Shown piece by piece: positions 16,218-25,006 of a DNA stretch of 64,000 bases. The position numbers and the translations under genes are program-made. How positions within the stretch are numbered: position 1 is the first letter of the stretch; every line of letters starts with the position of its first letter. The DNA is from Peterkaempfera podocarpi (GTDB taxonomy: Bacteria; Actinomycetota; Actinomycetes; Streptomycetales; Streptomycetaceae), in NCBI RefSeq assembly GCF_042466665.1, contig NZ_CP162102.1, positions 8,556,001-8,620,000 on the forward strand, read 5' to 3'. The notes under the pieces are model-generated. The model made no database searches, was not told the origin of the DNA, and saw only the letters and a program-made list of their open reading frames with translations.

Positions 16218-17789
16218 GTGGTCACTGTCAGTGATGCCTTCTATCGGGTGCTTCGCCGTCACGGGGTGACGGCTGTCTTCGGGAACCCGGGCTCCAACGA
16301 GCTGTCGTTCCTGACGGGGCTCCCGGACGACATTCCGTACTACCTCGTTCTCCAGGAGGGCGCCGCGATCGCGATCGCGGACGGGTACGCGCAGGCCTCC
16401 GGCACGATCGGCTTCCTGAACCTGCATGCGGCCTCGGGCACCGGCAACTCGATGGGTTGTATGACCAACACCGCGGATTGCCACACCCCGATGGTCATCA
16501 TGGCCGGGCAGCAGGCGCGCCGGTATGTGCCGGTCGGGGCGATGCTCACCAACGTGGACCCGGTCAAGCTCGGCGACCCGTTGGTGAAGTGGTCGGGCGA
16601 GCCGCTGCGGCCGCAGGACGGCCCGGCGCTGGTGTCCAAGGGGCTGATGCTCGCTGACTCAGCACCCCGTGGCGTGGTCTACCTGTCCGTTCCCCTGGAC
16701 GACTGGACGCAGCCGGCCGAGGACGGCGCTCTCGAGCTGCTCGCCGAGCGGGAGGTCATCGGCGACCCGGTCCTGTCACAGAAAGCGCTGGACACCCTGG
16801 TCGAGGCGCTGAACGGCGCATCGGCGCCGGCTCTCGTGCTGGGCCCCGGCGCCGACACAGAGGAAGGGTACGCTGCGGCGGTCGCGCTGGCCGAGCGCGC
16901 CCGGCTGCCCGTCTGGATCGCTCCCAGCCCGCCGCGCTCGCCGTTCCCGACCCGGCACCGCTGCTATCAGGGGCAACTTCCCTCAGCTGCGGGCGCGGTC
17001 GCGGAGATCCTGGGGCAGTACGACACGGTGGTCTGCTTCGGAGCGCCCGTCTTCCGCTACCACGCACCGAGCGACGACGCTTTCATGCGGCCCGGGGTGA
17101 GCGTGCACGCGGTCACCGACGACCCCGACGAGGCGGCCCGTGCCCCGTTCGGGCGCATCGCGATCGGTGACCCGTCGGATGCGCTCGTGCGGGTGGCCGC
17201 GGCGGTTGCCGAGAGCGACCGCGCGTGGCCGCCGGCCCGCGCGCTGCCGGAAGCCGACACCAGCGGACCGCACTTCACGGCTGAGGCCATCCTCGACGCG
17301 ATCAACCGCGGGAAAACGGACGACACCGTCATCGCCCTGGAATGGACCTCCTCTGACGAACTGCGCGATCGCCTCACCATCACCCGGGCCAAGTCGCTGT
17401 TCTACTGCGCCGCCGGAGGCTTGGGGTGGGGCCTGCCTGCGGCCATCGGGCTGAAGCTGGGGTGCCCGGAGCGTCCCGTGGTCGCGCTGATCGGCGACGG
17501 CGCCATGCAGTACACCCCTGCCGCGCTGTGGACAGCAGCCCGCCACCAGGTGGCCGTCACGTACGTTGTCTGCACCAACACCAAGTACCGGGCGCTGGAG
17601 GAGTTCTCCGAACTGCTGCACGTCCCCAAGGGCGAGTACCTCGACATCTCCGGGCTCAACGTGCTGGACATCGCCCGGGGCTACGGTGTGGAGACGCACC
17701 GAGCCGAATCCCTGGACGACCTGACCGACTACATCCGGCAGGGAGCGAACGCGAAGGGCCCCCGCATGGTGGAGATCCTCCAGCGATAG
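16218..17789 (+). CDS. mdlC: benzoylformate decarboxylase (ThDP-dependent)
   Basis: Cytosolic thiamine-diphosphate enzyme converting benzoylformate to benzaldehyde and CO2 in mandelate catabolism. Key residues of the Pseudomonas enzyme are present: Ser in GNPGSNELSFL, Glu in VLQEGAA, His in LNLHAASGTGN and His in FRYHAP. The ThDP/Mg motif GDGAMQYTPAALWTAARHQ with its Asn (CTNTKYRALEE) is intact. 523 residues, full length. GTG 16218 follows TGAGGA. It stands alone; an IS4 remnant begins within 25 bp of its stop, so downstream partners may have been lost. A broad-range 2-oxo-acid decarboxylase is the alternative. Confidence 0.9.
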   Translation: MVTVSDAFYRVLRRHGVTAVFGNPGSNELSFLTGLPDDIPYYLVLQEGAAIAIADGYAQASGTIGFLNLHAASGTGNSMGCMTNTADCHTPMVIMAGQQARRYVPVGAMLTNVDPVKLGDPLVKWSGEPLRPQDGPALVSKGLMLADSAPRGVVYLSVPLDDWTQPAEDGALELLAEREVIGDPVLSQKALDTLVEALNGASAPALVLGPGADTEEGYAAAVALAERARLPVWIAPSPPRSPFPTRHRCYQGQLPSAAGAVAEILGQYDTVVCFGAPVFRYHAPSDDAFMRPGVSVHAVTDDPDEAARAPFGRIAIGDPSDALVRVAAAVAESDRAWPPARALPEADTSGPHFTAEAILDAINRGKTDDTVIALEWTSSDELRDRLTITRAKSLFYCAAGGLGWGLPAAIGLKLGCPERPVVALIGDGAMQYTPAALWTAARHQVAVTYVVCTNTKYRALEEFSELLHVPKGEYLDISGLNVLDIARGYGVETHRAESLDDLTDYIRQGANAKGPRMVEILQR

Positions 17790-17809
17790 CCGTGCCCCGA
17801 AGCAGGCAC

Positions 17810-18591
17810 CTGCTGCGGGCCTGCTCCCAGGCGTAGAAGCTGTAGAAGCCGCGGTCGGCGGTCAGCAACATGTCCGGTGACAAGTGCTCGTACAGCGAGT
17901 AGGCCAGGGTCTGCTCGCCAGCCCAGCAGCCGGCCACGCCGGCGGCGACAGGAGAGTGGGTGGCGCACTCGCCGATCGCGACGATGCGAGCCTGCGGGTG
18001 GACGGTCGCGTCGCCGCCGTGGTCACGGCCGAACTCGGCGACATTCGCCTCGGTGTCGGGCAGGTCCAGGACGAACCCGTCGATGGCCATGAGCCGCCAC
18101 CGTCCCAGCCAGGCGCCCGGGGTGGCGGCAGTCGCCGCGGGCCGGGCCAGCTACGTGAAGACCTCGCGCAGCACCTCCGGGCCGAGCCGCTTCCTCGCCT
18201 GCGTGATCGCGCCGCGTGAGGGCGACTGCCACGACGAGCCCGGCACCATGACGAGCAGCCCGGTCAGCTGCTCCGCGACTTCCTCGTAGTCGTCGTCGGG
18301 GAACAGGCACAGCGCCACCAGCAGGTGGACGACCAGGTGTGCTGGGAGCTTGCGAACCCGCTCTTCCCGGCAGCCGTCCGCCTTGATCGCCTCGTCCAGC
18401 ACGTCCCTCGGGATCAGCGAGGTGAGCGCCCCCAGAGACACCAGATCCGTCAGGCGGCCGACGCCGCTCTCCGCCCCTGCGACATCTACGGAGGGTACCA
18501 ACTCCCAACTCAGCCTTATCTCAACGGCATTGGGCTCCGGAGCCCCGCCGTCGGGACAGTGGCCCTCCCGGCAGCGGGGCTCACGCGCCAT
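17810..18591 (-). mobile_element. IS4-family transposase remnant with internal stop
   Basis: The N-terminal IS4 domain (LVVHLLVALCLFPDDDYEEV) and the start of the DDE part (RLMAIDGFVLDLPDTEANVA, MLLTADRGFYSF with its Asp) are in one frame, separated by a TAG at 18151-18153. The 3' part ends abruptly after AWEQARS, just before the mdlC stop, so the Glu motif is missing. A dead, truncated copy. Confidence 0.75.
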
Positions 18592-18618
18592 GATCGACTG
18601 CGGCGGCTTTCGACCCTC

Positions 18619-19461
18619 TCAGGAGCCCTGGGGAAAGTCTGCGCTGCGCGAGGCCGCTTCGAGGGCCTGCAGTTCTGCTGTCATGTCTGCAAGCTGCCCC
18701 TTGACGGCCTCGTAGCCGTCGGCGCCCAAGACGATACGGTGGGGCGGGGTGGCGCTGTTCATCGCGTCCAGGACGGCGCGGACTCCGCGGTGAGGGTCCC
18801 CGGGCTGCTGATCATTCTGTTCGATCATGGTGGAGCGGACGGACTGGATCAGGGGCCGGTAGGCGTCGACCGTCTCGTTCACGGCGTCGTCGGCGAACGA
18901 GGCGTAGGCGTGCGTTCGGAAGGCACCCGGCTCCACGGCCAGGACCTTGATGCCGAACGGGGCAACTTCGTGGCGCAGCGCGTCGGTGAGCCCTTCGATG
19001 GCGTACTTGGCGGCGCTGTAGTAGCCGAAGCCCGGCACGCTGCGCAGGCCGGCGACGGAGGACATGTTGATGACCCATCCGTTGCCACGCTCTCGCATGC
19101 CCGGCAGGGCCGCGCGGAGCATCTGCGTGACGGAGAAGAAGTTCAGCTCGAAAGAAGTCCTGACGTCGCTGTCGGGCGTGCCCTCGACGGAGCCGTACCA
19201 ACCCCGGCCGGCGTTGTTGACCAGGACGTCGATACCGCCGAAATGCTCTTCGGCGGCCGCGACGGCCTCCTGGACCTGCTGAGCGTCGGTGACGTCCAGG
19301 GGGTGGACAAGCACCCTGTCGCCGTGGCGGGCGGCCCACTCATCGAGCAGGTGAGGTCGGCGGCCGGTGAGGACGACGTTGTCTCCCTGTTCCAGGGCGG
19401 CGTCGGCATAGGCCATGCCGAATCCGCCGGGGGTGCCGCCGGTGATGAACCAGGTCCTCAT
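18619..19461 (-). CDS. SDR-family oxidoreductase
   Basis: Classical short-chain dehydrogenase, 280 residues. N-terminal TGGTPGGFG (TGxxxGxG), NNAG at about residue 87, catalytic Ser in INMSSVAG and YYSAAK (YxxxK). The Arg pair after the second strand (LTGRR) favours NADP(H). It is followed upstream in the same direction by a SnoaL-like gene 52 bp away, and both face an HxlR regulator, so a regulated redox operon is likely. Substrate unknown. Confidence 0.9.
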   Translation of the reverse strand: MRTWFITGGTPGGFGMAYADAALEQGDNVVLTGRRPHLLDEWAARHGDRVLVHPLDVTDAQQVQEAVAAAEEHFGGIDVLVNNAGRGWYGSVEGTPDSDVRTSFELNFFSVTQMLRAALPGMRERGNGWVINMSSVAGLRSVPGFGYYSAAKYAIEGLTDALRHEVAPFGIKVLAVEPGAFRTHAYASFADDAVNETVDAYRPLIQSVRSTMIEQNDQQPGDPHRGVRAVLDAMNSATPPHRIVLGADGYEAVKGQLADMTAELQALEAASRSADFPQGS

Positions 19462-19513
19462 GTTGGTGGCGCTCCAGTCAGAGTTGGGTGAGCAAGGGGT
19501 GGCGGGGGCTTGG

Positions 19514-19870
19514 TCAGGGGGCGATGCTCAGTTCGCGGATCAGTCCATGGGCCAGGGTGAAGCGGTAGCGCAGGTCGACCGTTCCGCCGGGGAAGTTCCC
19601 TTCGAGACGCTGGTGGATGGTGTATCGGTCGGCTGCGTCACGCTCGGTGCCGGTGAGCGTGGTCGTGTACGTGTACTCGCTGTCGGTCTGCCCGAGCCAT
19701 CCAGTGATGGCCTCGGCTCCCTTGTAGGTGTGCCCGTCGTCCGTCACGGTCGCGTGCGGCGCGAAGGCCGCCGCGGCAGCGGAGGGGTCTTTGGCGGCGC
19801 GGCCCGACAGGTAGCGGGTAACCGCCTCGGGCAGGTCGGCCGGATCGATCGACGTCGGGTTCTGAGTCAT
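19514..19870 (-). CDS. SnoaL/NTF2-like protein
   Basis: 118 residues: helical start AVTRYLSGRAAKDPSAAAAA, then HATVTDDGHTYKGAEAITGW, typical of small NTF2-like cone-fold proteins. Starts at ATG 19870 with AGGAAG upstream. First gene of the minus-strand unit with the SDR gene. Could be a small-molecule-binding enzyme or an accessory protein; no catalytic residues can be assigned. Confidence 0.8.
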   Translation of the reverse strand: MTQNPTSIDPADLPEAVTRYLSGRAAKDPSAAAAAFAPHATVTDDGHTYKGAEAITGWLGQTDSEYTYTTTLTGTERDAADRYTIHQRLEGNFPGGTVDLRYRFTLAHGLIRELSIAP

Positions 19871-19920
19871 GAGCTCTTCCTACGGGTGGGCAGGGTCGGC
19901 ATCACGGGATGCGGCCCGCT

Positions 19921-19961
19921 TACTGCTAGAATAGAAGTTAGTGACTTCTACTTTAGCAGTA
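19921..19961. promoter_or_regulatory. long inverted-repeat operator of the HxlR divergon
   Basis: TACTGCTAGAATAGAAGT and ACTTCTACTTTAGCAGTA, 18-bp arms with two mismatches around TAGTG, between the SnoaL and HxlR genes and 16 bp before the HxlR start. The segment is conspicuously AT-rich. Fits an HxlR dimer site controlling both directions. Confidence 0.65.
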
Positions 19962-19976
19962 GCTTCGGGAGGTGCC

Positions 19977-20495
19977 ATGTCGAGTCGCATGCGACTGGAG
20001 GACCGGGAGTGTCCGCTGTCGACGACGGTGCAGCACGTCGGCGAGTGGTGGACTCTGTTGATCTTGCATGATGCCTTCGACGGCTATAGGCGCTTTGACC
20101 AGTTTCAGCAGAATCTAAATATTTCCACCAGTATGCTCACCGCACGGCTGAAGACGCTGGTCGCCGATGACTTGCTGGAACGACGGCTGTACCAGGACAA
20201 GCCGGCCCGCTATGAGTACGTGCTCACCGAGCGGGGCCGGTCCCTCCGTCCGGTGATCGTGGCTCTTGCCGCTTGGGGAAACCGGCACCTGACACCGCAG
20301 GAGCGATCCATGATCTTGGTGGACGCGGCCAACGGCGAGGAGGTCGAGCCGGTCCTGGTCGACGCCCGTACAGGAAGACGCCTCGACGATAGTGAGGCGT
20401 TCGTCTTCACCGCCGGTCCTGCCGCAAGCGCTCCCATGCGCTCGCGGTACACGGAGCTGCGCAGCCAGCTGCAGGGCAGGACTGACGCGACATAG
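19977..20495 (+). CDS. HxlR-family transcriptional regulator
   Basis: Winged helix-turn-helix with the family signature: Cys in RECPLSTTVQHVGEWWTLLI, the recognition region FDQFQQNLNISTSMLTARLK and the wing YEYVLTERG. The single Cys could act as a redox or electrophile sensor, as in some HxlR/YodB proteins. ATG 19977 follows GGGAGGT; an earlier start at 19941 would lie inside the operator. 172 residues with a longer C-terminus than the minimal family. Divergent from the SnoaL-SDR unit. Confidence 0.9.
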   Translation: MSSRMRLEDRECPLSTTVQHVGEWWTLLILHDAFDGYRRFDQFQQNLNISTSMLTARLKTLVADDLLERRLYQDKPARYEYVLTERGRSLRPVIVALAAWGNRHLTPQERSMILVDAANGEEVEPVLVDARTGRRLDDSEAFVFTAGPAASAPMRSRYTELRSQLQGRTDAT

Positions 20496-20706
20496 GCGTG
20501 CCCAGCCGCCGCCACACGCAGCGCCCCGACGTCATTGCAGCAAGGCCGAGGAAGGCCGGACGGGAGGGTGCAGCCCGGCCTCGGGGGTCGTGTCCGCTGT
20601 AGGGGTGAGCGCGGGCGGACGGGGGGTTGGTCTGCGCTGGGCGCGGCGGACGGATCAGGGGCGCGTTTCGCTTCGGCGTGATCACGGTTTCGAGGGACTG
20701 GTTGCC

Positions 20707-21243
20707 ATGGCTGCTGGCAGGACGATGACCATCGGTGACTTCCTGATCCGTCGCCTCCGGGAGGCGGGAGTCTCCCATGTATTCGGGGTCCCCGGGAGAC
20801 TTCAATTTGGAGTTCATGCAGCAGATCGAGGACGGCGGTGTCGTCGAGTGGGTGGGGACGTGCACTGAGCTGAACGGGGCCCACGCGGCGGACGGTTACG
20901 CGCGGCTGAGCGGCCTGGGCGGGGTGGTAGTGACGCACGGGGTCGGAGCGTTGAGCGCTATCAAGGGGGTCGCGGGTGCCCACAGCGAGCATGTGCCGGT
21001 GGTGCGCGTTGCCGGGGCGCTTCCGGCAGTGGCGCTGGAGCGGAACCTGCTGCACCACACGTTCGCAGATGGCGGGCGAGGGGAGTTCCTGCGGGCGTAC
21101 GCCCAGGTCACTGCCGCGACAGCGAGCATCAGCCCGCAGAACGCCGCGATGGAGATCGACCGGCTGATCACGACAGCGTGGCGAATGAAGCGCCCGGTCT
21201 ATTTGGAGCTGCCGTCCGACGTGGCGTATCTGGAAGTGGAGGT
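20707..21243 (+). pseudogene. 2-oxo-acid/pyruvate decarboxylase-type ThDP enzyme, frameshifted and truncated
   Basis: ATG 20707 starts MAAGRTMTIGDFLIRRLREA then GVSHVFGVPG, the N-terminus of indolepyruvate/pyruvate decarboxylases. An extra G in the CCCGGG run near 20790 shifts the frame; GDFNLEFMQQIEDGGVVEWV then continues in the next frame, including the Glu in TCTELNGAHAADGYAR. Homology ends near VYLELPSDVAYLEVE (about 21243), only the Pyr domain. The PP domain is absent. Confidence 0.75.
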
Positions 21244-21622
21244 GTGCTGGCTGTTCCAGTGGATGCCGCCCGGCTACCGACACCACGGCGTCCTACGGCT
21301 GGAGCCCGCGATCCTCGCCTACATGGCGCAGAGAGAAGTCGAGACGTCCCTGCATGCCGCCCGCCGCAGGTTCTCTGCCGCGCGTGCGGATTTCCGGGAG
21401 GCGGGCCTGGAGCCCGACGCGATCGAGAAAGCCCTCGGCGTCTACTCCGAGGATGGCGCCCGACTCGCGCAGCTGGAGCGGCAGGTCAACCTGCTCGCTG
21501 ACGCGCTGATCCGTGGGGTGCGGTGGCGGCCGCCGTCAAGGCAGCCCAGGATGACAGCACCCGGCGCCGCGGCGGCATGGGATAGGGCGTCTCTTGTGAG
21601 GGCCCCCGGGGAGAGCTTCTGA
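21244..21622 (+). other. fused hypothetical tail downstream of the decarboxylase stub
   Basis: The frame continues with unrelated coding-like sequence, including a helical region (REVETSLHAARRRFSAARAD, then EKALGVYSEDGARLAQLERQ). It looks like part of another helical protein joined by deletion. No start or known family. Confidence 0.3.
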
Positions 21623-21625
21623 GGA

Positions 21626-22681
21626 TCAGACCTTCACCCAGAAGGGGTCTGTGTCCAAGATCCGGTTCGCTGTGTAGAAGTTATTGATCCGCCAGCTCTG
21701 CCCCTGATTCTCGTCTCCGGGCACCCATGCCCACATGTTCTCGCCGTTCCGCACGGGAACGCCGCCCTCGTAGGTGCTGGCAAAGGGGTATTCGTCGCAG
21801 GTATCGCCAGGATTCTGTGGATCACCGGTGTTAGAGCGGCCGCACACCGCCCTCCGGTTCTTGTCGATCGCCGAGTCGTTCCGCAAGCGAGTCAAAGGGG
21901 TGCCGCCGACTTTCCCCAAGCCGGTGGCGGCTTGGATGCGGAGAATGTTTTTGGCGATCGTCGGCAGTTCTGTCATCGAGGTCATGGTGGGGGTGTACTG
22001 CTTGATGATGCACCCGGCATTCTGGTTTCCCATGGTGTCGTCACAGCGCACGATGCTGCCGGCATATAGGTCTCCCGGCCCGGTTCGGAGCACAGGATGC
22101 TTCGCCGTCTCCAGAAATTCAGCCTTGATCTCGTCCTTCTTGTCCTCGGCGACAGCGTCGTTGAAGGTGAACGTGCCCCCCCATTCCTGGCCCGGCAGCC
22201 ACAGCGGGCCGGAGGCGGTGCCCGTGACGGTGCAGCTGCCGCCACACTTGGCCGTGACGGTCAAGGCCAGCCCGGGAATCAGCGTGCCACGAGCACCCAG
22301 GACCTTGACATGCACAACGCCGGTGAACCGTCGGCTGTTGACCACGGTGTGCCACCCGATGGTGATCCGGTACTGAACCCAGGCCACGGGCACCGGAAGG
22401 CCGGCCATGTAGAGCTGCCAGGGACGCGTTGTGTAGGTGTCGCAGGAAGTGAACCGCGTGGCCTTCGGGCAGTCGGAGGTCTCTCTGACACCGGACGGGA
22501 CCCGTTTCAGCCGCGAGGCGCCCTGCATCGTCGCTGCGGTGGGCGTGGAGTTGGCCGCCGGTGGGGGACTGTGGGTTGTCGGGGCTGGTGACGTGGCGGC
22601 CCAGGAGGCAGTGCTGGGTAGCAGCAAGGCCGGCACTATGGCCGCCAGCACTGCCAGGCGATGGGTGTGTTGTGAGCGCAT
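21626..22681 (-). CDS. secreted protein with C-terminal NucA/NucB-type nuclease domain
   Basis: 351 residues from ATG 22681 (GAGGT upstream). A signal peptide ends near ASWA; then a Ser/Thr/Pro linker, a central exported domain with paired Cys (CPKATRFTSC, CGGSC, CDDTMGNQNAGC), and a C-terminal DTCDEYPFASTYEGG motif followed by a closing GQSWRINNFYTANRILDTD. The CDEYPFAST motif is the catalytic signature of NucA/NucB extracellular DNases. Role inferred: secreted nuclease for scavenging or competition. It lies 66 bp after a small gene in the same direction, probably an operon. Confidence 0.75.
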   Translation of the reverse strand: MRSQHTHRLAVLAAIVPALLLPSTASWAATSPAPTTHSPPPAANSTPTAATMQGASRLKRVPSGVRETSDCPKATRFTSCDTYTTRPWQLYMAGLPVPVAWVQYRITIGWHTVVNSRRFTGVVHVKVLGARGTLIPGLALTVTAKCGGSCTVTGTASGPLWLPGQEWGGTFTFNDAVAEDKKDEIKAEFLETAKHPVLRTGPGDLYAGSIVRCDDTMGNQNAGCIIKQYTPTMTSMTELPTIAKNILRIQAATGLGKVGGTPLTRLRNDSAIDKNRRAVCGRSNTGDPQNPGDTCDEYPFASTYEGGVPVRNGENMWAWVPGDENQGQSWRINNFYTANRILDTDPFWVKV

Positions 22682-22747
22682 GACAACCTCATTCGTCGGA
22701 GAGAACACGACGGTGCTGCACCGGGAAACCGTGTCGAGAGGTAGCAG

Positions 22748-23176
22748 CTAAGGGCCGCCGAAGCTTGTGACCGGCGCGCCGAGGGCCCGGCGCAGTTGCT
22801 TCGCGATTGCCCGGTTCTGCTGGGCATCCTCGATCTGTCCAGGACTTCCCACGCTGTCCGCAACCTTTGCCCAGTGCTCCAATACAGCCAGAACCAGGGA
22901 CCATTGCGATTCGCTCAGCGAGATAGTGACCCGCTGGTCAGGCCGGGAGCCGCTTGGCCAGTCGGGTAGCGCCTCCCAGCCGACCCGCTGGATCGCCTGG
23001 GCCATCTCCACAACGTGCCTGGGGTCGCCCTTCTCAGCTTCCACACTGACCTCGTTGTTTATCTCGGAGTCGATAGCCAGCCAGTGTTCCACGAGTATCT
23101 CTGTCGAATGGAGGCTGGATTCAACAGGGTCTGTGGCGGGCGACGCGGGCGCCTTGTTCTCCGAGCTGCCTTCCAT
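22748..23176 (-). CDS. hypothetical acidic protein upstream of the nuclease gene
   Basis: 142 residues, no signal peptide or membrane segment, mostly helical and acidic: VEHWLAIDSEINNEVSVEAE, SLSESQWSLVLAVLEHWAKV. It starts at ATG 23176 and ends 66 bp before the nuclease start. Family not recognised. A cytosolic partner or immunity-like protein is possible from position alone, but a secreted nuclease does not strictly need one. Confidence 0.6.
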   Translation of the reverse strand: MEGSSENKAPASPATDPVESSLHSTEILVEHWLAIDSEINNEVSVEAEKGDPRHVVEMAQAIQRVGWEALPDWPSGSRPDQRVTISLSESQWSLVLAVLEHWAKVADSVGSPGQIEDAQQNRAIAKQLRRALGAPVTSFGGP

Positions 23177-23415
23177 CAGCGGCTCCCGAGTTGAGGCGGG
23201 CTGGACTTTTGTATTTCCATGCTCGACCGGGGGCGTGACCTTGATGTGACGCCGGCGTGACTGCTGCAGGCGCGGAATGTCTTCCCGAGGTGCTGCTGCA
23301 GCATGTCCGCCGGCTCAGACCCCCAGGTGGCAGCCGCCGCCGGGGCGGGATGGGATAGAGGCGGCGGCCGGCACGTGGAGACACCAGGTCGCCCTCGCCT
23401 GTGGGAGGTGCACCG

Positions 23416-23754
23416 GTGCCGCAGACCATCGCCAAGGTCCACATCTCGTTCGGCCTCGGGTCCATCCCCGTGACCGTGTGCGCGGCCACGGAGCCGCACA
23501 CCGTCCCCCTGCACCAGGTCCACGAGAAGGACGGCGGCCGCATCCGGCAGAAGCGGTACTGCGAGATCGAGAACGTCGAGGTGCCCTACAGCGAGGTCGT
23601 GCGCGGCTACGAGGCCCCCGACGGCCGGAGCGTGGTGCTCACCAAGGACGACCTCGCCGACCTGCCCCTGCCCACCGCCAAGAGCATCGAAGTGCTGGCG
23701 TTCGTCGCCGGCACCGACATCGACCCGCTGGCCTACGACAAGCCGTACTACTGA
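23416..23754 (+). pseudogene. ku: Ku protein, N-terminal part (split by IS630-type element)
   Basis: GTG 23416 follows GGAGGT. The 112 residues match the bacterial Ku core start: ISFGLGSIPVTVCAATEPHT, FHQVH-like LHQVHEKDGGRIRQKRYCE, PLPTAKSIEVLAFV and DPLAYDKPYY. Bacterial Ku is a homodimer that binds DNA ends and recruits LigD in non-homologous end joining. The frame stops one codon into the insertion (TGA 23752-23754). The rest of the gene resumes in phase at 25519-26091. Confidence 0.88.
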
Positions 23755-23776
23755 ACTTGATCGGGTGATGTCGGGC
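23751..23776 (+). repeat. left terminal inverted repeat of the IS630-type element
   Basis: Begins CTGAACTTGATCGGGTGATG. It matches the complement of the right end at 22 of 26 positions, including the first ten bases and a GTGATGTCGG block. Confidence 0.85.
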
Positions 23777-23820
23777 AGTTTGCCTGACAGCGTGCGGTCG
23801 GGGTCGGTAGTCCTGGAACA

Positions 23821-24315
23821 GTGAGATATCCGCAGGGTGGTGGCTTGACGGACGCCGAGAGAGTGGTGCGAGAGCGGGTCCGGCTCCAGGCCGTGGCTGG
23901 CTTCGAGGCCGGCGAGAAGAATCGGGAGATCGCTGCCACGTTGCGGGTCTCGGAGCGGTCGGTGGAACGCTGGCGGCGGCTGTGGCGCGAGGAGGGCCTG
24001 GCCGGGGTGGCGTCGAAGGGTTCGCCTGGTCGGCCTCGACTGTCGGACATGCAGATAGCCAGGCTGGAGCGGGAGTTGGAGCGCGGACCGCTGGCCCATG
24101 GGTGGTCCGATCAGCGGTGGACGCTGGCCCGGGTGAAGACGATGATCGGCCGCCTGTTCCATGTCTCGTACACCGTGGAGGGCACGTGGCGGCTGCTGCG
24201 GCGGCACGGCTGGTCCTGGCAGCAGCCCGCCCGGCGCGCGATCGAGCGCGACGACGACGCGGTGGAGCTGTGGAGGCGGGAGGTCTGGCCGCGGGTAAGA
24301 GCACCGCGGCGGTGA
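23821..24315 (+). CDS. IS630 transposase, frame A (DNA-binding part)
   Basis: 164 residues from GTG 23821. It contains two helix-turn-helix regions (NREIAATLRVSERSVERWRR and GPLAHGWSDQRWTLARVKTM) that bind the terminal repeats. It runs out of frame at GTA AGA (24295-24300) and stops at 24315. A -1 shift at 24297 joins it to the catalytic frame, giving a protein of about 353 residues, the normal IS630 length. Confidence 0.82.
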   Translation: MRYPQGGGLTDAERVVRERVRLQAVAGFEAGEKNREIAATLRVSERSVERWRRLWREEGLAGVASKGSPGRPRLSDMQIARLERELERGPLAHGWSDQRWTLARVKTMIGRLFHVSYTVEGTWRLLRRHGWSWQQPARRAIERDDDAVELWRREVWPRVRAPRR

Positions 24316-24884
24316 ACAACGCCTGGGTGGTCTTCGAGGACGAGGCCGGCCAGTCGATGACGCCGCCGCGTGCCAGGACCTGGGGCCGCCAGGGCGTCAC
24401 CCCGGTCGTCCGTGTGCGCGGACGGGGCTCGGGCCGTGTTTCCATGGCGGGGATGACCTGCTACAAGCCCGGCGAGCGGTCCCGGCTGATCTACGCGATC
24501 CGCGAGTACCGCGGCCGCAAGGACGAACCGAAGGGCTTCGGTTGGAAGGACTGCCGCGACCTGATCATCCGCGCCCACATCCAGCTCGGTGGCCCGATCA
24601 TCCTGGTCTGGGACAACCTGCGCATGCACCTGGTCGCACCGCTGCGGGAGTTCTTCGAGGCCAACACCGCCTGGCTGACCGTGTTCCAGCTACCGACCTA
24701 CGCACCGGACCTCAACCCGCAGGAGGGCGTCTGGTCGCTGGTCAAACGCGGCATCGGCAACCTTGCCGCAGCCGACCTCAGCCAGATCACCCGCGCGGTG
24801 AAGCGCAAGCTCAAGATGCTGCAGTACCGGCCGGAAGTCATCGACGGCTGCTTGGCCGGCACCGGATTGACCCTCGGCACGTGA
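24297..24884 (+). CDS. IS630 transposase, frame B (DDE catalytic part)
   Basis: Continues in the -1 frame with WVVFEDEAGQSMTPP (first Asp/Glu region), IILVWDNLRMH (second Asp) and YAPDLNPQEGVWSLVK (final Glu; DDE order of IS630). All three acidic positions are intact, so the enzyme could be active if made as a fusion by frameshifting. Confidence 0.85.
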   Translation, partial: KSTAAVNNAWVVFEDEAGQSMTPPRARTWGRQGVTPVVRVRGRGSGRVSMAGMTCYKPGERSRLIYAIREYRGRKDEPKGFGWKDCRDLIIRAHIQLGGPIILVWDNLRMHLVAPLREFFEANTAWLTVFQLPTYAPDLNPQEGVWSLVKRGIGNLAAADLSQITRAVKRKLKMLQYRPEVIDGCLAGTGLTLGT

Positions 24885-25006
24885 TCGGTGTCGCGGAGGT
24901 GGTCGCTTCGGTCGCCTGGATGCTTCCGCCGTCCAGGTGGGCCTCCCTTCGCCCAGGCCTTGGAATTCGGTTGCTGCCAGCCCAGCGTCTGCGCTGATAC
25001 TTCGGC

